Origin: an uncultured Sphingomonadaceae bacterium
GTDB lineage: Bacteria > Pseudomonadota > Alphaproteobacteria > Sphingomonadales > Sphingomonadaceae
DNA length: 64,000 nucleotides
Direction: 5' to 3'
NCBI GenBank assembly: GCA_903871605.1
Contig: CAIQHF010000014.1
Coordinates: forward strand, 1-64,000
Positions within the stretch are counted from its first letter, which is position 1. Every line of letters begins with the position of its first letter. The notes under the pieces are model-generated. The model searched no databases, was not told where the DNA came from, and saw nothing but the letters and a program-made list of their open reading frames with translations. The position numbers and the translations under genes were made by a program. Shown here piece by piece: positions 35,117 through 44,269 of this stretch.

Positions 35117-37019
35117 CATGATCTCCAAGGGATACTGGCGAATATTGGAACGGCAGCGCTTTCTCGACATAGTCGGCCAGATCGAGCGCCCAAGTCGATT
35201 CGCCGTCGGCTTCGAGCGAGATCCGCTGGAAGCCGAGTTTCTCGAAATGATCGGCGACCATGCCGTTCTTTGCGGACGGAATATAGCGTCCGATCAATCG
35301 GCTGATCCCCGCCTGCCGTGCCGCGGCGACCACCGCCTGCAACGTCGCCTCTTCGACGCGACGGCCAAGCACGCGGCAGCTCATCAACCAGCTGTCGCAG
35401 ACCCAGCTGCGCTCGTCGCCCGCACGGAAGATGACCACCGCGATCATGCCATTGTCGCCGAAGCGGTCGGTAAGACGGATCTGCAGCGTGAAGACCGACG
35501 GGTCGGTCTCGAGCGCAGCCACTTCAGCGGCGGTATAGCGCCGCGTTGTCAGATTGAACTGGTTGCTCTTGTTGATCAGTTGCGCAATGCGCTCGCGGCC
35601 CAGCGCGTCGAACGGGCGCATCGCGCACACCATGTCGAGCGACTGCAGATACTCATCAAGACTGCCGAGCTTCTGCGCGGCCTCGGTCCGCACGGCATTG
35701 GCACGATACTGGTCGGCGCGCGCGGCGTCGTCGGCAGTCATCGCCACCGCCTCGAACCAGCCCGAATGGGCTATGGCAAGCGGATAGGTTGCGGGATCGT
35801 CGCCGACCTCGGGCACGGCGACTTCCGGGAGCATCTGGCGGACGCGCGCACGTTCGGCCGGATTGTCGTCAAGGAAGAGCAGCGCGTCGGTACTAATGCC
35901 GAGCGTTTGCGCGATCAGCGCGAGGTTGCTGGCCTTGTCGTCCCAATTGGCGACGAAGACCGCGATATCGTCGCGCCTGAGCGCCATTTCCTCATGCTGT
36001 TCGAACGGCAGAAGCGCATTTGCCTCGTCGTTCTTCGAGCAGACTGCGAGCACGATGCCGCGCCGCTTGAGCTCGAGCGCGTAATGCTGGACCGCGAGAA
36101 ACGCCTCGCCTTCGCCTGACCCTTCGCCGATCCGGATTCCGCCGAGCCCGTCGTCGCCGATCACGCCCCCCCAGCATGTGTTGTCGAGGTCGAGCACGAG
36201 ACATTTGCGCGCCTTGCCGCGGATGGCGCCGAGCAGACGCGCGACATGATCGGCGTAGAGCGGCGTCAGATCGAGCGCGAAGGGCAGCTTGGCCATGTAC
36301 CATTGCGAGCGATCGGTCCAAACCGACTTCCCGACCAAACCTGCGATCCGGTCAACGTCGAGCACCGCGCCGTTCAGCGCGGCGGCGATGCCGTCGATGC
36401 GCTGGTTGAGCTCGCGCAGCATCGCAAACCGCGAACCGCCTGCGCGCCGGTCGAAATGGCCGGACCAGGGATCGGCGGGCTCGACGACGTTCTGAATGAT
36501 GACCATCGCACCGAGCCGGGCGACGATCCCCTCCGCGAGCCAGCGGATCTGCTGCGCGGCGGCGTCGACAAGCTGCGTCTGGGATTCGATCTCCGAGCGA
36601 TTGAGCGCCAGCATTTCGGGATCGAGGCTCAGCAAAACGACGTCCGGCGCGAACCGTTGAAGCCCGGTTTGCTCGCCGTAAATCTCTTGCGCGGTCTGGC
36701 CGTATTCGCCGACATAGACATCCGCCAACAGCCCGTGGCGCGGTGCCGCCGCCTGTATCGCCGGAACGATGTAGCTGGTTGTAGAACTGCTTACGATCGC
36801 AAGCTTGACCGGGCTGAGCGGCGCGGGGGTCAACGTGCCCGCCTTGGCGTTGATCAGCTTGGCAAGTTTGAGCGAACTGTCGAGATCAAGCGCATAGCTC
36901 GCAAACCCACGCAACGCGTCGCCGGTCAAGCCCTCCGCGGCCTTGGCCTGCTTGATCGCACGATCGAAATCGATCGGCTTCGCGCGAAGCCAAGGCAGCC
37001 GTGCGACGTCGTAGGTCAA
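35097..37019 (-). CDS. FkbH-like HAD-IIIC enzyme, putative glyceryl-ACP loader
   Basis: About 640 residues from a TTG at 37019 (the next in-frame candidate start, TTG 37106, gives an unlikely leader). Domain order: an SGNH-like N-terminal region (LAIVSSSTTSYIV), the HAD core CLVLDLDNTCWGGVIGDDG with the nucleophile near residue 277, and a C-terminal acyltransferase region with the FkbH hallmark NKSNQFNLTTRRY near 483-495. FkbH enzymes in polyketide pathways dephosphorylate 1,3-bisphosphoglycerate and load the glyceryl unit onto an ACP. Here it overlaps an ACP gene and precedes an MBOAT and SGNH pair. No polyketide synthase is nearby. Confidence 0.9.
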   Translation of the reverse strand: MTYDVARLPWLRAKPIDFDRAIKQAKAAEGLTGDALRGFASYALDLDSSLKLAKLINAKAGTLTPAPLSPVKLAIVSSSTTSYIVPAIQAAAPRHGLLADVYVGEYGQTAQEIYGEQTGLQRFAPDVVLLSLDPEMLALNRSEIESQTQLVDAAAQQIRWLAEGIVARLGAMVIIQNVVEPADPWSGHFDRRAGGSRFAMLRELNQRIDGIAAALNGAVLDVDRIAGLVGKSVWTDRSQWYMAKLPFALDLTPLYADHVARLLGAIRGKARKCLVLDLDNTCWGGVIGDDGLGGIRIGEGSGEGEAFLAVQHYALELKRRGIVLAVCSKNDEANALLPFEQHEEMALRRDDIAVFVANWDDKASNLALIAQTLGISTDALLFLDDNPAERARVRQMLPEVAVPEVGDDPATYPLAIAHSGWFEAVAMTADDAARADQYRANAVRTEAAQKLGSLDEYLQSLDMVCAMRPFDALGRERIAQLINKSNQFNLTTRRYTAAEVAALETDPSVFTLQIRLTDRFGDNGMIAVVIFRAGDERSWVCDSWLMSCRVLGRRVEEATLQAVVAAARQAGISRLIGRYIPSAKNGMVADHFEKLGFQRISLEADGESTWALDLADYVEKALPFQYSPVSLGDHDARIYA

Positions 37020-37122
37020 ACCGCCCCCCCAAGGCTCGGCATCAGGTCGACATCGGCGATGTGCCGGCCTGACCTGAAGCAAGATATCCTTGCTGCGACG
37101 CCGCAAAATGTCCAGCCGATCG

Positions 37123-38049
37123 TCACGGTTTGTCGACGAGTGGCGTCACCACGTCCAATGTCATCCGGGCGACGCGCCGCGCGCCTTCCTCGTTGAAATG
37201 GCAGTGGTCGTGCCGAAACCGATCGCCGAGGACATCGGTGTTCGGCCCGGCGACGATACGCGGATCGGATGCGACCGCGGCGGTTTCCGCCGCGATCACG
37301 CTTGCCGTACTCGCCTGGCGCTTGGCCCCCGTACAGATCGACGCACGATAAAGGACCAGCTTGGCGTCCGGCTTGAGCGGGAAGGTGGTGAGCACGGTAT
37401 GCAGCGCCCGCTCGATCGTCGGCTGCAATTCCGCCTGGCTTGGCTTGAACCATGCGTCTGTTTCGCCCTGGTGCCAGAGCACGACGTCGGGTGGCCCGAC
37501 GATCCTCGCGGCGTCGATGACCCGGTCGCGCAATTGCCGCATATACGGCGAGTGCGGATCGGTCCAATCGCTGAACTGCGAGCCCCCGATGGCGCCGCTG
37601 ATCATCACGACCGGGCGTCCGCTTTGCTCGGCGAGCATCGGCGCAAAACGGCTCCACACGCTGCCGAAGGTTCCGTTGGAGCCCAGCATTGGATCGCGAA
37701 GCGCGTAGCACCGGCCTTTGAAGAACATGAATACCGGTGCCGCCGGATTGGCATCGAGCGGCGTCGATATCGCGTTGGCGGCATTAGATTGTCCGGCGGT
37801 CGCGATCACGATGGCGTTGCGCGGGCAGGGGAGCGCGATGTTCGAGCCGATATCCTGATTGATCTGTGCCCATTGCTTGTCCTGGCCGGTGATCGCGCGC
37901 AGGTCGCCCCTCAGCTTGATCCACGTGCCTGCGGGCACGTCACCGTCGGGATCGGCGCCGAGGCCATAGATCGTTCCGGCGGCGAACGCCGCGATGGCCA
38001 CCAGGACGACCACGACGAGCAGGACGATGCGACGATGTGAAAAACTCAC
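37123..38049 (-). CDS. SASA-type (sialate O-acetylesterase-like) SGNH esterase, membrane-anchored
   Basis: A 308-residue protein with an N-terminal membrane helix (IVLLVVVVLVAIAAFAAG) and a SASA/DUF303-type hydrolase domain. Catalytic blocks are TAGQSNAAN (Ser), WHQGETDAW, and a terminal DHCHFNEEGARRVA (Asp/His). These esterases remove O-acyl groups from carbohydrates. It lies 103 bp upstream of the FkbH gene on the same strand and probably belongs to the same unit, perhaps editing or relaying acyl groups on the polysaccharide. Confidence 0.85.
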   Translation of the reverse strand: MSFSHRRIVLLVVVVLVAIAAFAAGTIYGLGADPDGDVPAGTWIKLRGDLRAITGQDKQWAQINQDIGSNIALPCPRNAIVIATAGQSNAANAISTPLDANPAAPVFMFFKGRCYALRDPMLGSNGTFGSVWSRFAPMLAEQSGRPVVMISGAIGGSQFSDWTDPHSPYMRQLRDRVIDAARIVGPPDVVLWHQGETDAWFKPSQAELQPTIERALHTVLTTFPLKPDAKLVLYRASICTGAKRQASTASVIAAETAAVASDPRIVAGPNTDVLGDRFRHDHCHFNEEGARRVARMTLDVVTPLVDKP

Positions 38050-38330
38050 AGCGCGATGCTCAGGATGGGGCGCATAGGATCGAATCCCGATGATGGTCTG
38101 TGGCGTCGCATTTTTGCAAGAGACCCGTCCGATACCAACAAGAAACGCGACGCTGCCCGAAACCGGAGCCGCGGATTGACGCCTAGCCGGACGATGCGAC
38201 GGTGCGGATGCTTCGGCGAGCGTTCATCGGTCGTCGAACCGTCACCGCCCACGCACATGCGAGACCCATCATCATCGATGGTACCCGGCGTCATGCGCCG
38301 ACCAAACACGTAGGCCCGCCGCATGGCGGC

Positions 38331-39542
38331 TTAGAACAAGCCGACGCCATCGATCGAGAATTGCGGGTCATGGCCCCCCATCGGCGGCACCAGCGAGAGC
38401 GAAAGTTGCTGGAACGCACAATCGCTGTCGGGAACCGTGAAGGTGTAATAGATGCTGACCATCCCGGCCTTGGACGTATCATACGATGGCTGGCCAAGGA
38501 TGTTGGTCCGTTTGACGACGCACTCGAGCGACCAAGCGAGGCTGCTTGCGTCTCCCTTTCCGACATGTTTGGCGACGACGCGCAGGCGATGCGCACCGCT
38601 CGGCAGGTGGACGAGCTGCGTGATCACCTTGCGCGCCATCATTCCAGGCGGCGTGACGAGCACGCCACCTTCTCCGTCAGGCGCATAGCCGATCGTCGCA
38701 CTGGCGCTGCCTCCCCTCACCGTCCATTCGAACGGTATCCCGTCCTCGTTCGCGGCGGCGACGCGCGCGGCCTGGATGAAGCGGCCGTCATAGACCAATG
38801 GCGCGCTGCCGGGCGTGGTGAGACGCCATAAGCGGTAGGCGCGATCGAAATCGTTCGATCGGATCAACGTACCGATCAACGTCGCCATTTCCGAGCGTGT
38901 CGGGGGCGCGGCCGAGCGGTGCAGATCGTCGACGATGGCTTCGATACCGGTCGCCTCGTCCTTGCCCAATGCATCGGCCGAGAATATGCCGGGCCGCCAC
39001 TTCGGCTGCCCGAGCAGCGTCGTCACGACGGGTTTGCGCGCGACGGGGTCGGCGGCCGTCAGCCGTAGCACCGAGAATACCCGGCCCGCTTCCTCTTCCT
39101 CCCGGAGCAGCGCATCCGCGCGCTGAACGGCAAGGCCGTATTCATGCGCCTGCAGGAATGCGTCGATAAGCCAAAGATTGGTCGGCACGTCCCGCCAGCC
39201 GAGCCGGCTAGCAAGCAGCATGATCGGCACGACGCCGCGATCGTCAGGGTTGGCGGCTTCCTTCGACAGGCCCAGGACGCGAAGCGCCGAGATATTGACC
39301 AGCGAGCGGTCCAGCGAACGCCTGGCGAGACGCTCGGCCTCGTCATAGCGTCGCGCCTCGAACGCCTGTTCGGCCGCGTCGGCATTGGCCAAGGCGCCCC
39401 ACGGCATGATCGAGACCGCCGTGGCCGGATCGAGCGGGTCTTCGAAATAGGATGCGTTGACCACAATCACCAAGGCCGCGAGGACAATGCCCGCCAGGAC
39501 GACGAGCAGCCGGCGCGCGGGCATGGCGGCGGACTTTCTCAC
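38331..39542 (-). CDS. Membrane-anchored TPR-like protein of the exopolysaccharide locus
   Basis: A 403-residue protein with an N-terminal helix (LLVVLAGIVLAALVIVVNAS), a helical repeat part resembling TPRs (EQAFEARRYDEAERLARRSL and following, about 55-230), and a beta-rich C-terminal domain (about 265-403) with regular Trp/Tyr/Phe strands that could bind carbohydrate. Its start abuts the wzc stop without a gap, so it is read with the export genes. It may assist polymer assembly or export, as TPR proteins do in alginate and cellulose systems. Function inferred from context. Confidence 0.72.
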   Translation of the reverse strand: MRKSAAMPARRLLVVLAGIVLAALVIVVNASYFEDPLDPATAVSIMPWGALANADAAEQAFEARRYDEAERLARRSLDRSLVNISALRVLGLSKEAANPDDRGVVPIMLLASRLGWRDVPTNLWLIDAFLQAHEYGLAVQRADALLREEEEAGRVFSVLRLTAADPVARKPVVTTLLGQPKWRPGIFSADALGKDEATGIEAIVDDLHRSAAPPTRSEMATLIGTLIRSNDFDRAYRLWRLTTPGSAPLVYDGRFIQAARVAAANEDGIPFEWTVRGGSASATIGYAPDGEGGVLVTPPGMMARKVITQLVHLPSGAHRLRVVAKHVGKGDASSLAWSLECVVKRTNILGQPSYDTSKAGMVSIYYTFTVPDSDCAFQQLSLSLVPPMGGHDPQFSIDGVGLF

Positions 39543-41792
39543 CTAGCTCGCCTGCTTGTTGCCGCTTCCGTAGCTGTAGCTATAGCTGTAGCCATAGCCG
39601 TAGCCATAACCATAGCCGGTCGCGTCGGCATCGAATTTGGTAAGGAGTACGCCCAGCACGGGGGCATGGCTGGACGCGAGACGCCTGAGCGCCAGCTTGG
39701 CCGCACCGCGGTGCCCCACGTTGGAGTCGACCACGAAGACGACGCCCTCGGCCATCGAGGCGAGCTGAAGCGAATCGGCGAAGCCCATGACCGGGGGGCA
39801 GTCGACGACGAGCACGTCGTAGCTCGCCAGTGCGGTCTGGAAGAAGCGCTTGAGCGCGAAATTGCTCAACAGGTCGGTCGGGTTGGGCGGCAGCGGCCCC
39901 GACGAGAGGAAGTCGAGATTGTCGACGTCGAGCTTCTGCACGACATCGGCGAGCGGGTTCTGGTTCGTCAGCTGGCTGACGAAGCCGCCATTGTTCTTGA
40001 GCTGGAGCTGGCGGTTGAGCGACGGCAGACGAAGGTCGCCATCGACCAGAAGCACGCGCTTGCCGATCCGCGCGAGGTTCTGCGCCGTTGCCAGCGCGGA
40101 CGTGCTCTTGCCTTCCGATGGTCGGCTGCTGGTGAAGGTGATCACCCGCGGCAGGCCTTCGGGGGTCGAGAATTCGAGCGCCGTGCGGAGCGAATAATAG
40201 GCCTCCGCGAGCGACGACCGCGGATCCTTGATCTCCTCCATCGGCGACAGCTCGCTTTTGCTGATCGGGATCGTGCCCAGCACGGGCACGCCGAGCTTCC
40301 GGGTGACATCGTCCGGGGTGCGGAGCGCGTCGTCGAGCAATTCGCGGCCGGCGACGAACAATGCGGCGAGGACGATACCGAGAAGCAGAGCCACCGAGAA
40401 GTTGATGAACGGCTTGGGGCGGATCGGCGTGTGCGAGATGACCGCGGGATCGATCAGCGAGAGGTTGTTGGTCTCGACACCGGCCGATACGGTCAGTTCC
40501 TTATAGCGCTGCAGCAGCGCGTTGTAGAGACTGCGGTTCGTGTTTGCGTCGCGCTGAAGGATGTTGAGTTCGATTTCCTTCTGTTGATCGCCGAGTGCGT
40601 CGCCGCGGAGTCCGGTGACGGATGCCTTGAGCGCCTGCTCCTGTGCAACGTCGGACCGGTAGCTCTCCTCGAAGGAATTCCTGATGTTGGTGGCGGCACG
40701 CGAAAGCTCGCCGTCGATCTGGGCAATCTGCGCAGAAAGCTGCTGGATAACGGGGTGATCCGCCTTGTAGCGCTGCTTCTGTTCCTGCAGGCTGGCCCGA
40801 AGATCGGCCCGTTTCTGGTACATGGACTGGACCGCGCTGTTCGCGAGCACTTCGGGGATGTCCATCAGGGGCATCTTCTGGGCGGCTTCCCAGCGTTGCT
40901 GTGCGCGAATGCGCTCCGCCTGTGCGTCGCCATAGGCGTTGTTGAGCTGCACCAGCGTGCTCGTCGAAAGCGTGCCGGTCGCCGGATCGCCCGAGCCATC
41001 GGCGCCGCCACCACTGGCGGGTCCGACCGCGATCAGACCCGCCGACTGCGCGTAGGCGATCGCCTTGCGCTGCGACGCCTCGAGCGCCCGCTGCGTGGCG
41101 TTCAATTGCTGAAGGATGAACGTCCGCGCATATTCGGTGCCGGCGGATTTGCGCGACAGATTCTGGTCCATATAAGCGGCGGCATAGCCGTCGGCGACCG
41201 CCGCCGAGAGCGCTGCACTGGGCGAATCGAAATTGAGCGTGGCCGCGCGCGAATTGCCGGGCAGATCGATGCTCATATTCTTGCGGAGCAGGCCGATCAC
41301 GACATTCTGCATGACCGGATCTTGTGGGCTCGCATTGGCCGACGAGAGCGGCTTTCCGCCCATCCGTGTGATGAAGTTGTTGTTGTACAGGTTCAACCGC
41401 TGCGCGACCTGGCCCGCCAGCGTGCGACTTGTCAGAATCGCTTTCTGCGTCTCAAGGAAGCGGGTCGAATCCGCGATCGGCGTCGCCGCATCGACCGACT
41501 GCGTGTTGACGACATTGTCGGAGGTCTGCTCGATCTGCACGACCGATGAGCCGCGATAGATGCGTGTCGACAGCAGCGTCACCGCTATCCCGACGAGCAC
41601 GCACATCGCGATGATGCCGACGATCGGAATCATGTTCCGTCGGATCATCGCCATAATCAGCGGGATGTTGAGACTGAAACCCGGAGAGGTTGTCTCACCA
41701 TAGGGTTCCGCGTTGTCGGCGGCCCCGACATTGGCGCGCGGGCCTTCCCAGATCTCGGCGCTATCGGGGTCGTAGGAGCTAATCTCGGTCAT
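39543..41792 (-). CDS. wzc: Wzc/ExoP-like polysaccharide co-polymerase tyrosine kinase
   Basis: A 749-residue inner-membrane protein that sets chain length and drives export. ATG at 41792 with AGGTGGGG upstream is preferred to the GTG at 41807. Order: Wzz domain with helix 1 about residues 57-77, coiled-coil periplasmic region (about 200-430), helix 2 near 467, then the BY-kinase: Walker A SSRPSEGKST near 557, A' VLLVDGDLR near 584, Walker B VLVVDCPPV near 664. The C-terminal Tyr cluster is an extreme GYGYGYGYGYSYSYSYG tail. A Wza-like gene is just upstream (47 bp). Confidence 0.95.
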   Translation of the reverse strand: MTEISSYDPDSAEIWEGPRANVGAADNAEPYGETTSPGFSLNIPLIMAMIRRNMIPIVGIIAMCVLVGIAVTLLSTRIYRGSSVVQIEQTSDNVVNTQSVDAATPIADSTRFLETQKAILTSRTLAGQVAQRLNLYNNNFITRMGGKPLSSANASPQDPVMQNVVIGLLRKNMSIDLPGNSRAATLNFDSPSAALSAAVADGYAAAYMDQNLSRKSAGTEYARTFILQQLNATQRALEASQRKAIAYAQSAGLIAVGPASGGGADGSGDPATGTLSTSTLVQLNNAYGDAQAERIRAQQRWEAAQKMPLMDIPEVLANSAVQSMYQKRADLRASLQEQKQRYKADHPVIQQLSAQIAQIDGELSRAATNIRNSFEESYRSDVAQEQALKASVTGLRGDALGDQQKEIELNILQRDANTNRSLYNALLQRYKELTVSAGVETNNLSLIDPAVISHTPIRPKPFINFSVALLLGIVLAALFVAGRELLDDALRTPDDVTRKLGVPVLGTIPISKSELSPMEEIKDPRSSLAEAYYSLRTALEFSTPEGLPRVITFTSSRPSEGKSTSALATAQNLARIGKRVLLVDGDLRLPSLNRQLQLKNNGGFVSQLTNQNPLADVVQKLDVDNLDFLSSGPLPPNPTDLLSNFALKRFFQTALASYDVLVVDCPPVMGFADSLQLASMAEGVVFVVDSNVGHRGAAKLALRRLASSHAPVLGVLLTKFDADATGYGYGYGYGYSYSYSYGSGNKQAS
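39571..39618. repeat. Hexanucleotide repeat encoding the Tyr tail of Wzc
   Basis: Eight near-identical 6-bp units (tagccg, tagcca, tagctg types) in a row encode alternating Gly/Ser-Tyr pairs. Slippage in units of 6 bp would change the number of phosphorylatable tyrosines without shifting the frame. Confidence 0.85.
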
Positions 41793-41839
41793 ATCCCCAC
41801 CTGACACAAACTAGGCGACGCTCGAAAGAGTCATGCCAT

Positions 41840-42514
41840 TCAAAAGCGCGTGAAGATCCCGATGACGGGCGCGGCGAGAAGGAAGTCGCGCCATGCCGCC
41901 TTGATGTTCGAGTATCCCAGCACGACGGTGTCGTTTGGCTGCAGAACCGGATCGACCGCCTCGCCGCGCCGGATCGAGGTCACATTGAAAACGGCGCCCA
42001 TTCTTTGGTCGCCGACCACCCGGAATACGACGACCTGACTGAGCTTTGCGGTTCGCGTCGGACCCTTGGCGAGAGCCAGTGCCTCCAACAGCGTCGTCTG
42101 CCCCTGGCGCAGGTCGTAAACTCCCGGATCGACCACCGTTCCTTCGACCACGACCTTCGGCAAGGATGGCGTGGTGACGTTGACGGCGACCTTGGGCGAG
42201 ACGAGGAACCGCCCGCCCAACCGCCGCGAAATCTCCGAGGCCAATTGCTCGCCCGTCTTGTCTGCGGCGTCGATCTGACCGACCAGCGGCAGCGACACAT
42301 AGCCACCGCTATCCACCAACAGAGCAGGGACCGACAGATCGGGCTCCTGGAACACATTGACGCTGATGATGTCGCCGCGTGCAATGCGATAAGGCGAAGT
42401 GCTGGCCGCAACGGTCGCACTCGGCTTGAACGTCGCTTCGCCATCGGGAAGGTCGACCGGAGTTTGACATCCCGAAACGACGACGCAACTCAACAGCACG
42501 AGCAGTTTTTTCAT
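41840..42514 (-). CDS. wza: Wza/GumB-like polysaccharide export lipoprotein
   Basis: A 224-residue outer-membrane export protein. ATG at 42514 gives a lipoprotein leader (MKKLLVLLSCVVVSGCQTP) with lipobox VSGC. The Poly_export domain is YRIARGDIISVNVFQEPDLS, followed by SLBB-type segments (VVVEGTVVDPGVYDLRQG). It is shorter than E. coli Wza (379 aa), as in sphingan GumB/GelD-like proteins. Upstream of wzc in the same direction. Confidence 0.93.
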   Translation of the reverse strand: MKKLLVLLSCVVVSGCQTPVDLPDGEATFKPSATVAASTSPYRIARGDIISVNVFQEPDLSVPALLVDSGGYVSLPLVGQIDAADKTGEQLASEISRRLGGRFLVSPKVAVNVTTPSLPKVVVEGTVVDPGVYDLRQGQTTLLEALALAKGPTRTAKLSQVVVFRVVGDQRMGAVFNVTSIRRGEAVDPVLQPNDTVVLGYSNIKAAWRDFLLAAPVIGIFTRF

Positions 42515-42629
42515 TCGGCCCCCACATCGGCAGCTGAGGATGATTGGGTGACCCCACCGCCTCTTCGCACCGGCAGCATTCTCATAGCATGAAAGACACC
42601 GGGCGCAATCGCCATATGCCACCGAGGCT

Positions 42630-44126
42630 TTAGTTATCGGCGGCGTCGCGTCTCGGCGGTTCGCTCGATGTGTCTTGCATAATCGCGGTTTTTCTGCGCC
42701 GCTGCGACATGATCTGCGGCTGCGTCGCCGAGATCGCCCGCCCGATGAACAGGCCCAGAACGGTCTCCAAGGCGAGCGTGCGCAGGGGGTAATCGGTCAG
42801 GGAATGGAGCGCGAACAGCAGGATCGCATAAAGCGCGGCCTCCATCATCGTGCGCTCGGCCGAGCGGTCTGCAAGCTGTCGCCGGCCCCTGGCGATCTTG
42901 GCAAGATATACGATCGTAGCGATCAGCAGCAACGGGCCGAAAATGCCTGTTTCGACCGCGAGCTGCATGAAGTCGTTGTGCGCATCATTGACGTAGAGCG
43001 GCCCGACGATCGACAGCTGTTCGATCGACCTAAACACCGGATCGAAGGATCCAAGCCCTGTGCCGATCGGGAAGAACACGCCGATCGCGTAGATGACGTC
43101 CGGCCAGAAGTGGGCACGTGCGTCGTCGCTCGCCTGGTATCGGTGCAGCAGCAGTTGGAAGCCCGATGTGAAGTATAGTGCGGCGAGTGCGACGACGATC
43201 ACTGCGACCACCGTGATCACGACCGGCGGTTTCACGCGCACGCGGTAGCGCAGGCGAAAGAACCACGGAATCGTCAGCACCACGGCGATGACGGCGACCG
43301 CGGACGCGGTACGCGATGCGGTGGCCAGCGTCCCGAGCAGGCAGACGCCCATCATGGCGAGCAACAGCACGCGCTCGACCGAAACCGTGCCGCGAACGCG
43401 TCCTTTCGCGCCGGCGGCGAGCGCGGCCGCTGCCAGGAAGGCGACGTCGAGAAACGCGCCCTGGTGATTGCGATTGGCGAAAAAGCCCGTGGCGAGGCCC
43501 TGCTGCGAGGTTATGTAGAGATAGGCGGTCCCGGTCGGGCCCATCGCAACCTGCATCGAGCTCAATGCCACGCTCGCCCCCGCAACGGCGATCATCAGCA
43601 GAAGAAGATGCCGGGTCTCGGCCATGGTGAGACGCAGCGCGGCAAGCATCATCGCTGCCGCGGGAATGAGCGCCAACGCGCTGCGCAGCGTCATGTCGGG
43701 GTCGAGCGAGATCGGCCGATATGCCGCGGACGTGCCGAGCAGCTCCGACGCGTCCTTGCTGAAACCCCGCCCCGGCAGATTCTGCCACACCGAGGGCGGC
43801 AACGGAATGAGCTGGATGAGCGGCAGCAATATGGTGAGCAGCAGAAGCAGCAGGCCCCACCTGGCAGGCCGGCCGACCGATGCCCATTCGAGCCGCCACA
43901 GCTCGGAGGTCAACACGATGACGCCGGTTAGCTCGACGACGAGTTCGGTCGCTGGAAACCCCGACCCGCCGCCACCCAGCAACAGCGCAACGGCGAGCAA
44001 CGCACCCGGCCCGGCCATTGAGCGATAATAGAGCGCCTCTGACGGCTTTCTGCCGAGACCGCGCGAGCGGCCATAGCGCGCAGACGAGGAGGGGTGGCTT
44101 GAAGATCTCGAGCGGTGCCGCGACAT
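42630..44126 (-). CDS. O-antigen ligase/polymerase family membrane protein (Wzy_C)
   Basis: A membrane protein of up to 498 residues with about twelve helices. The Wzy_C region has FFANRNHQGAFLDV and the large periplasmic loop ending YVNDAHNDFMQLAVETGIFG, both typical. The ATG at 44126 gives a long basic, Ser/Arg-rich leader; ATG 44018 (MAGPGALLAVALLL) is an alternative. It is first in the direction Wzy - Wza - Wzc and probably polymerises or ligates repeat units. A second Wzy-like protein lies at 50038. Confidence 0.88.
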   Translation of the reverse strand: MSRHRSRSSSHPSSSARYGRSRGLGRKPSEALYYRSMAGPGALLAVALLLGGGGSGFPATELVVELTGVIVLTSELWRLEWASVGRPARWGLLLLLLTILLPLIQLIPLPPSVWQNLPGRGFSKDASELLGTSAAYRPISLDPDMTLRSALALIPAAAMMLAALRLTMAETRHLLLLMIAVAGASVALSSMQVAMGPTGTAYLYITSQQGLATGFFANRNHQGAFLDVAFLAAAALAAGAKGRVRGTVSVERVLLLAMMGVCLLGTLATASRTASAVAVIAVVLTIPWFFRLRYRVRVKPPVVITVVAVIVVALAALYFTSGFQLLLHRYQASDDARAHFWPDVIYAIGVFFPIGTGLGSFDPVFRSIEQLSIVGPLYVNDAHNDFMQLAVETGIFGPLLLIATIVYLAKIARGRRQLADRSAERTMMEAALYAILLFALHSLTDYPLRTLALETVLGLFIGRAISATQPQIMSQRRRKTAIMQDTSSEPPRRDAADN

Positions 44127-44269
44127 TATGTGGGAGTAGCCAGACGCTTTGTTCTTGGCGAGGCGTTTTTTACGCGCGCGCGCTGCGTGCTCCTGCCATG
44201 GTTGCGATTGCGCCGGACGCGGGGGCGGAGCTACTGGCCTGGCCGCACGTATTGGGGGTCGAGACGTCT

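Noticed and set aside
38050..38330. Possible small gene between the TPR and esterase genes
   Set aside because: The only longer frames lack ribosome sites and have shadow-like composition; no RNA structure recognised.
39144..41549. An 801-codon open frame on the + strand
   Set aside because: Antisense to wzc and the TPR gene; composition is shadow-like and no domain is visible.
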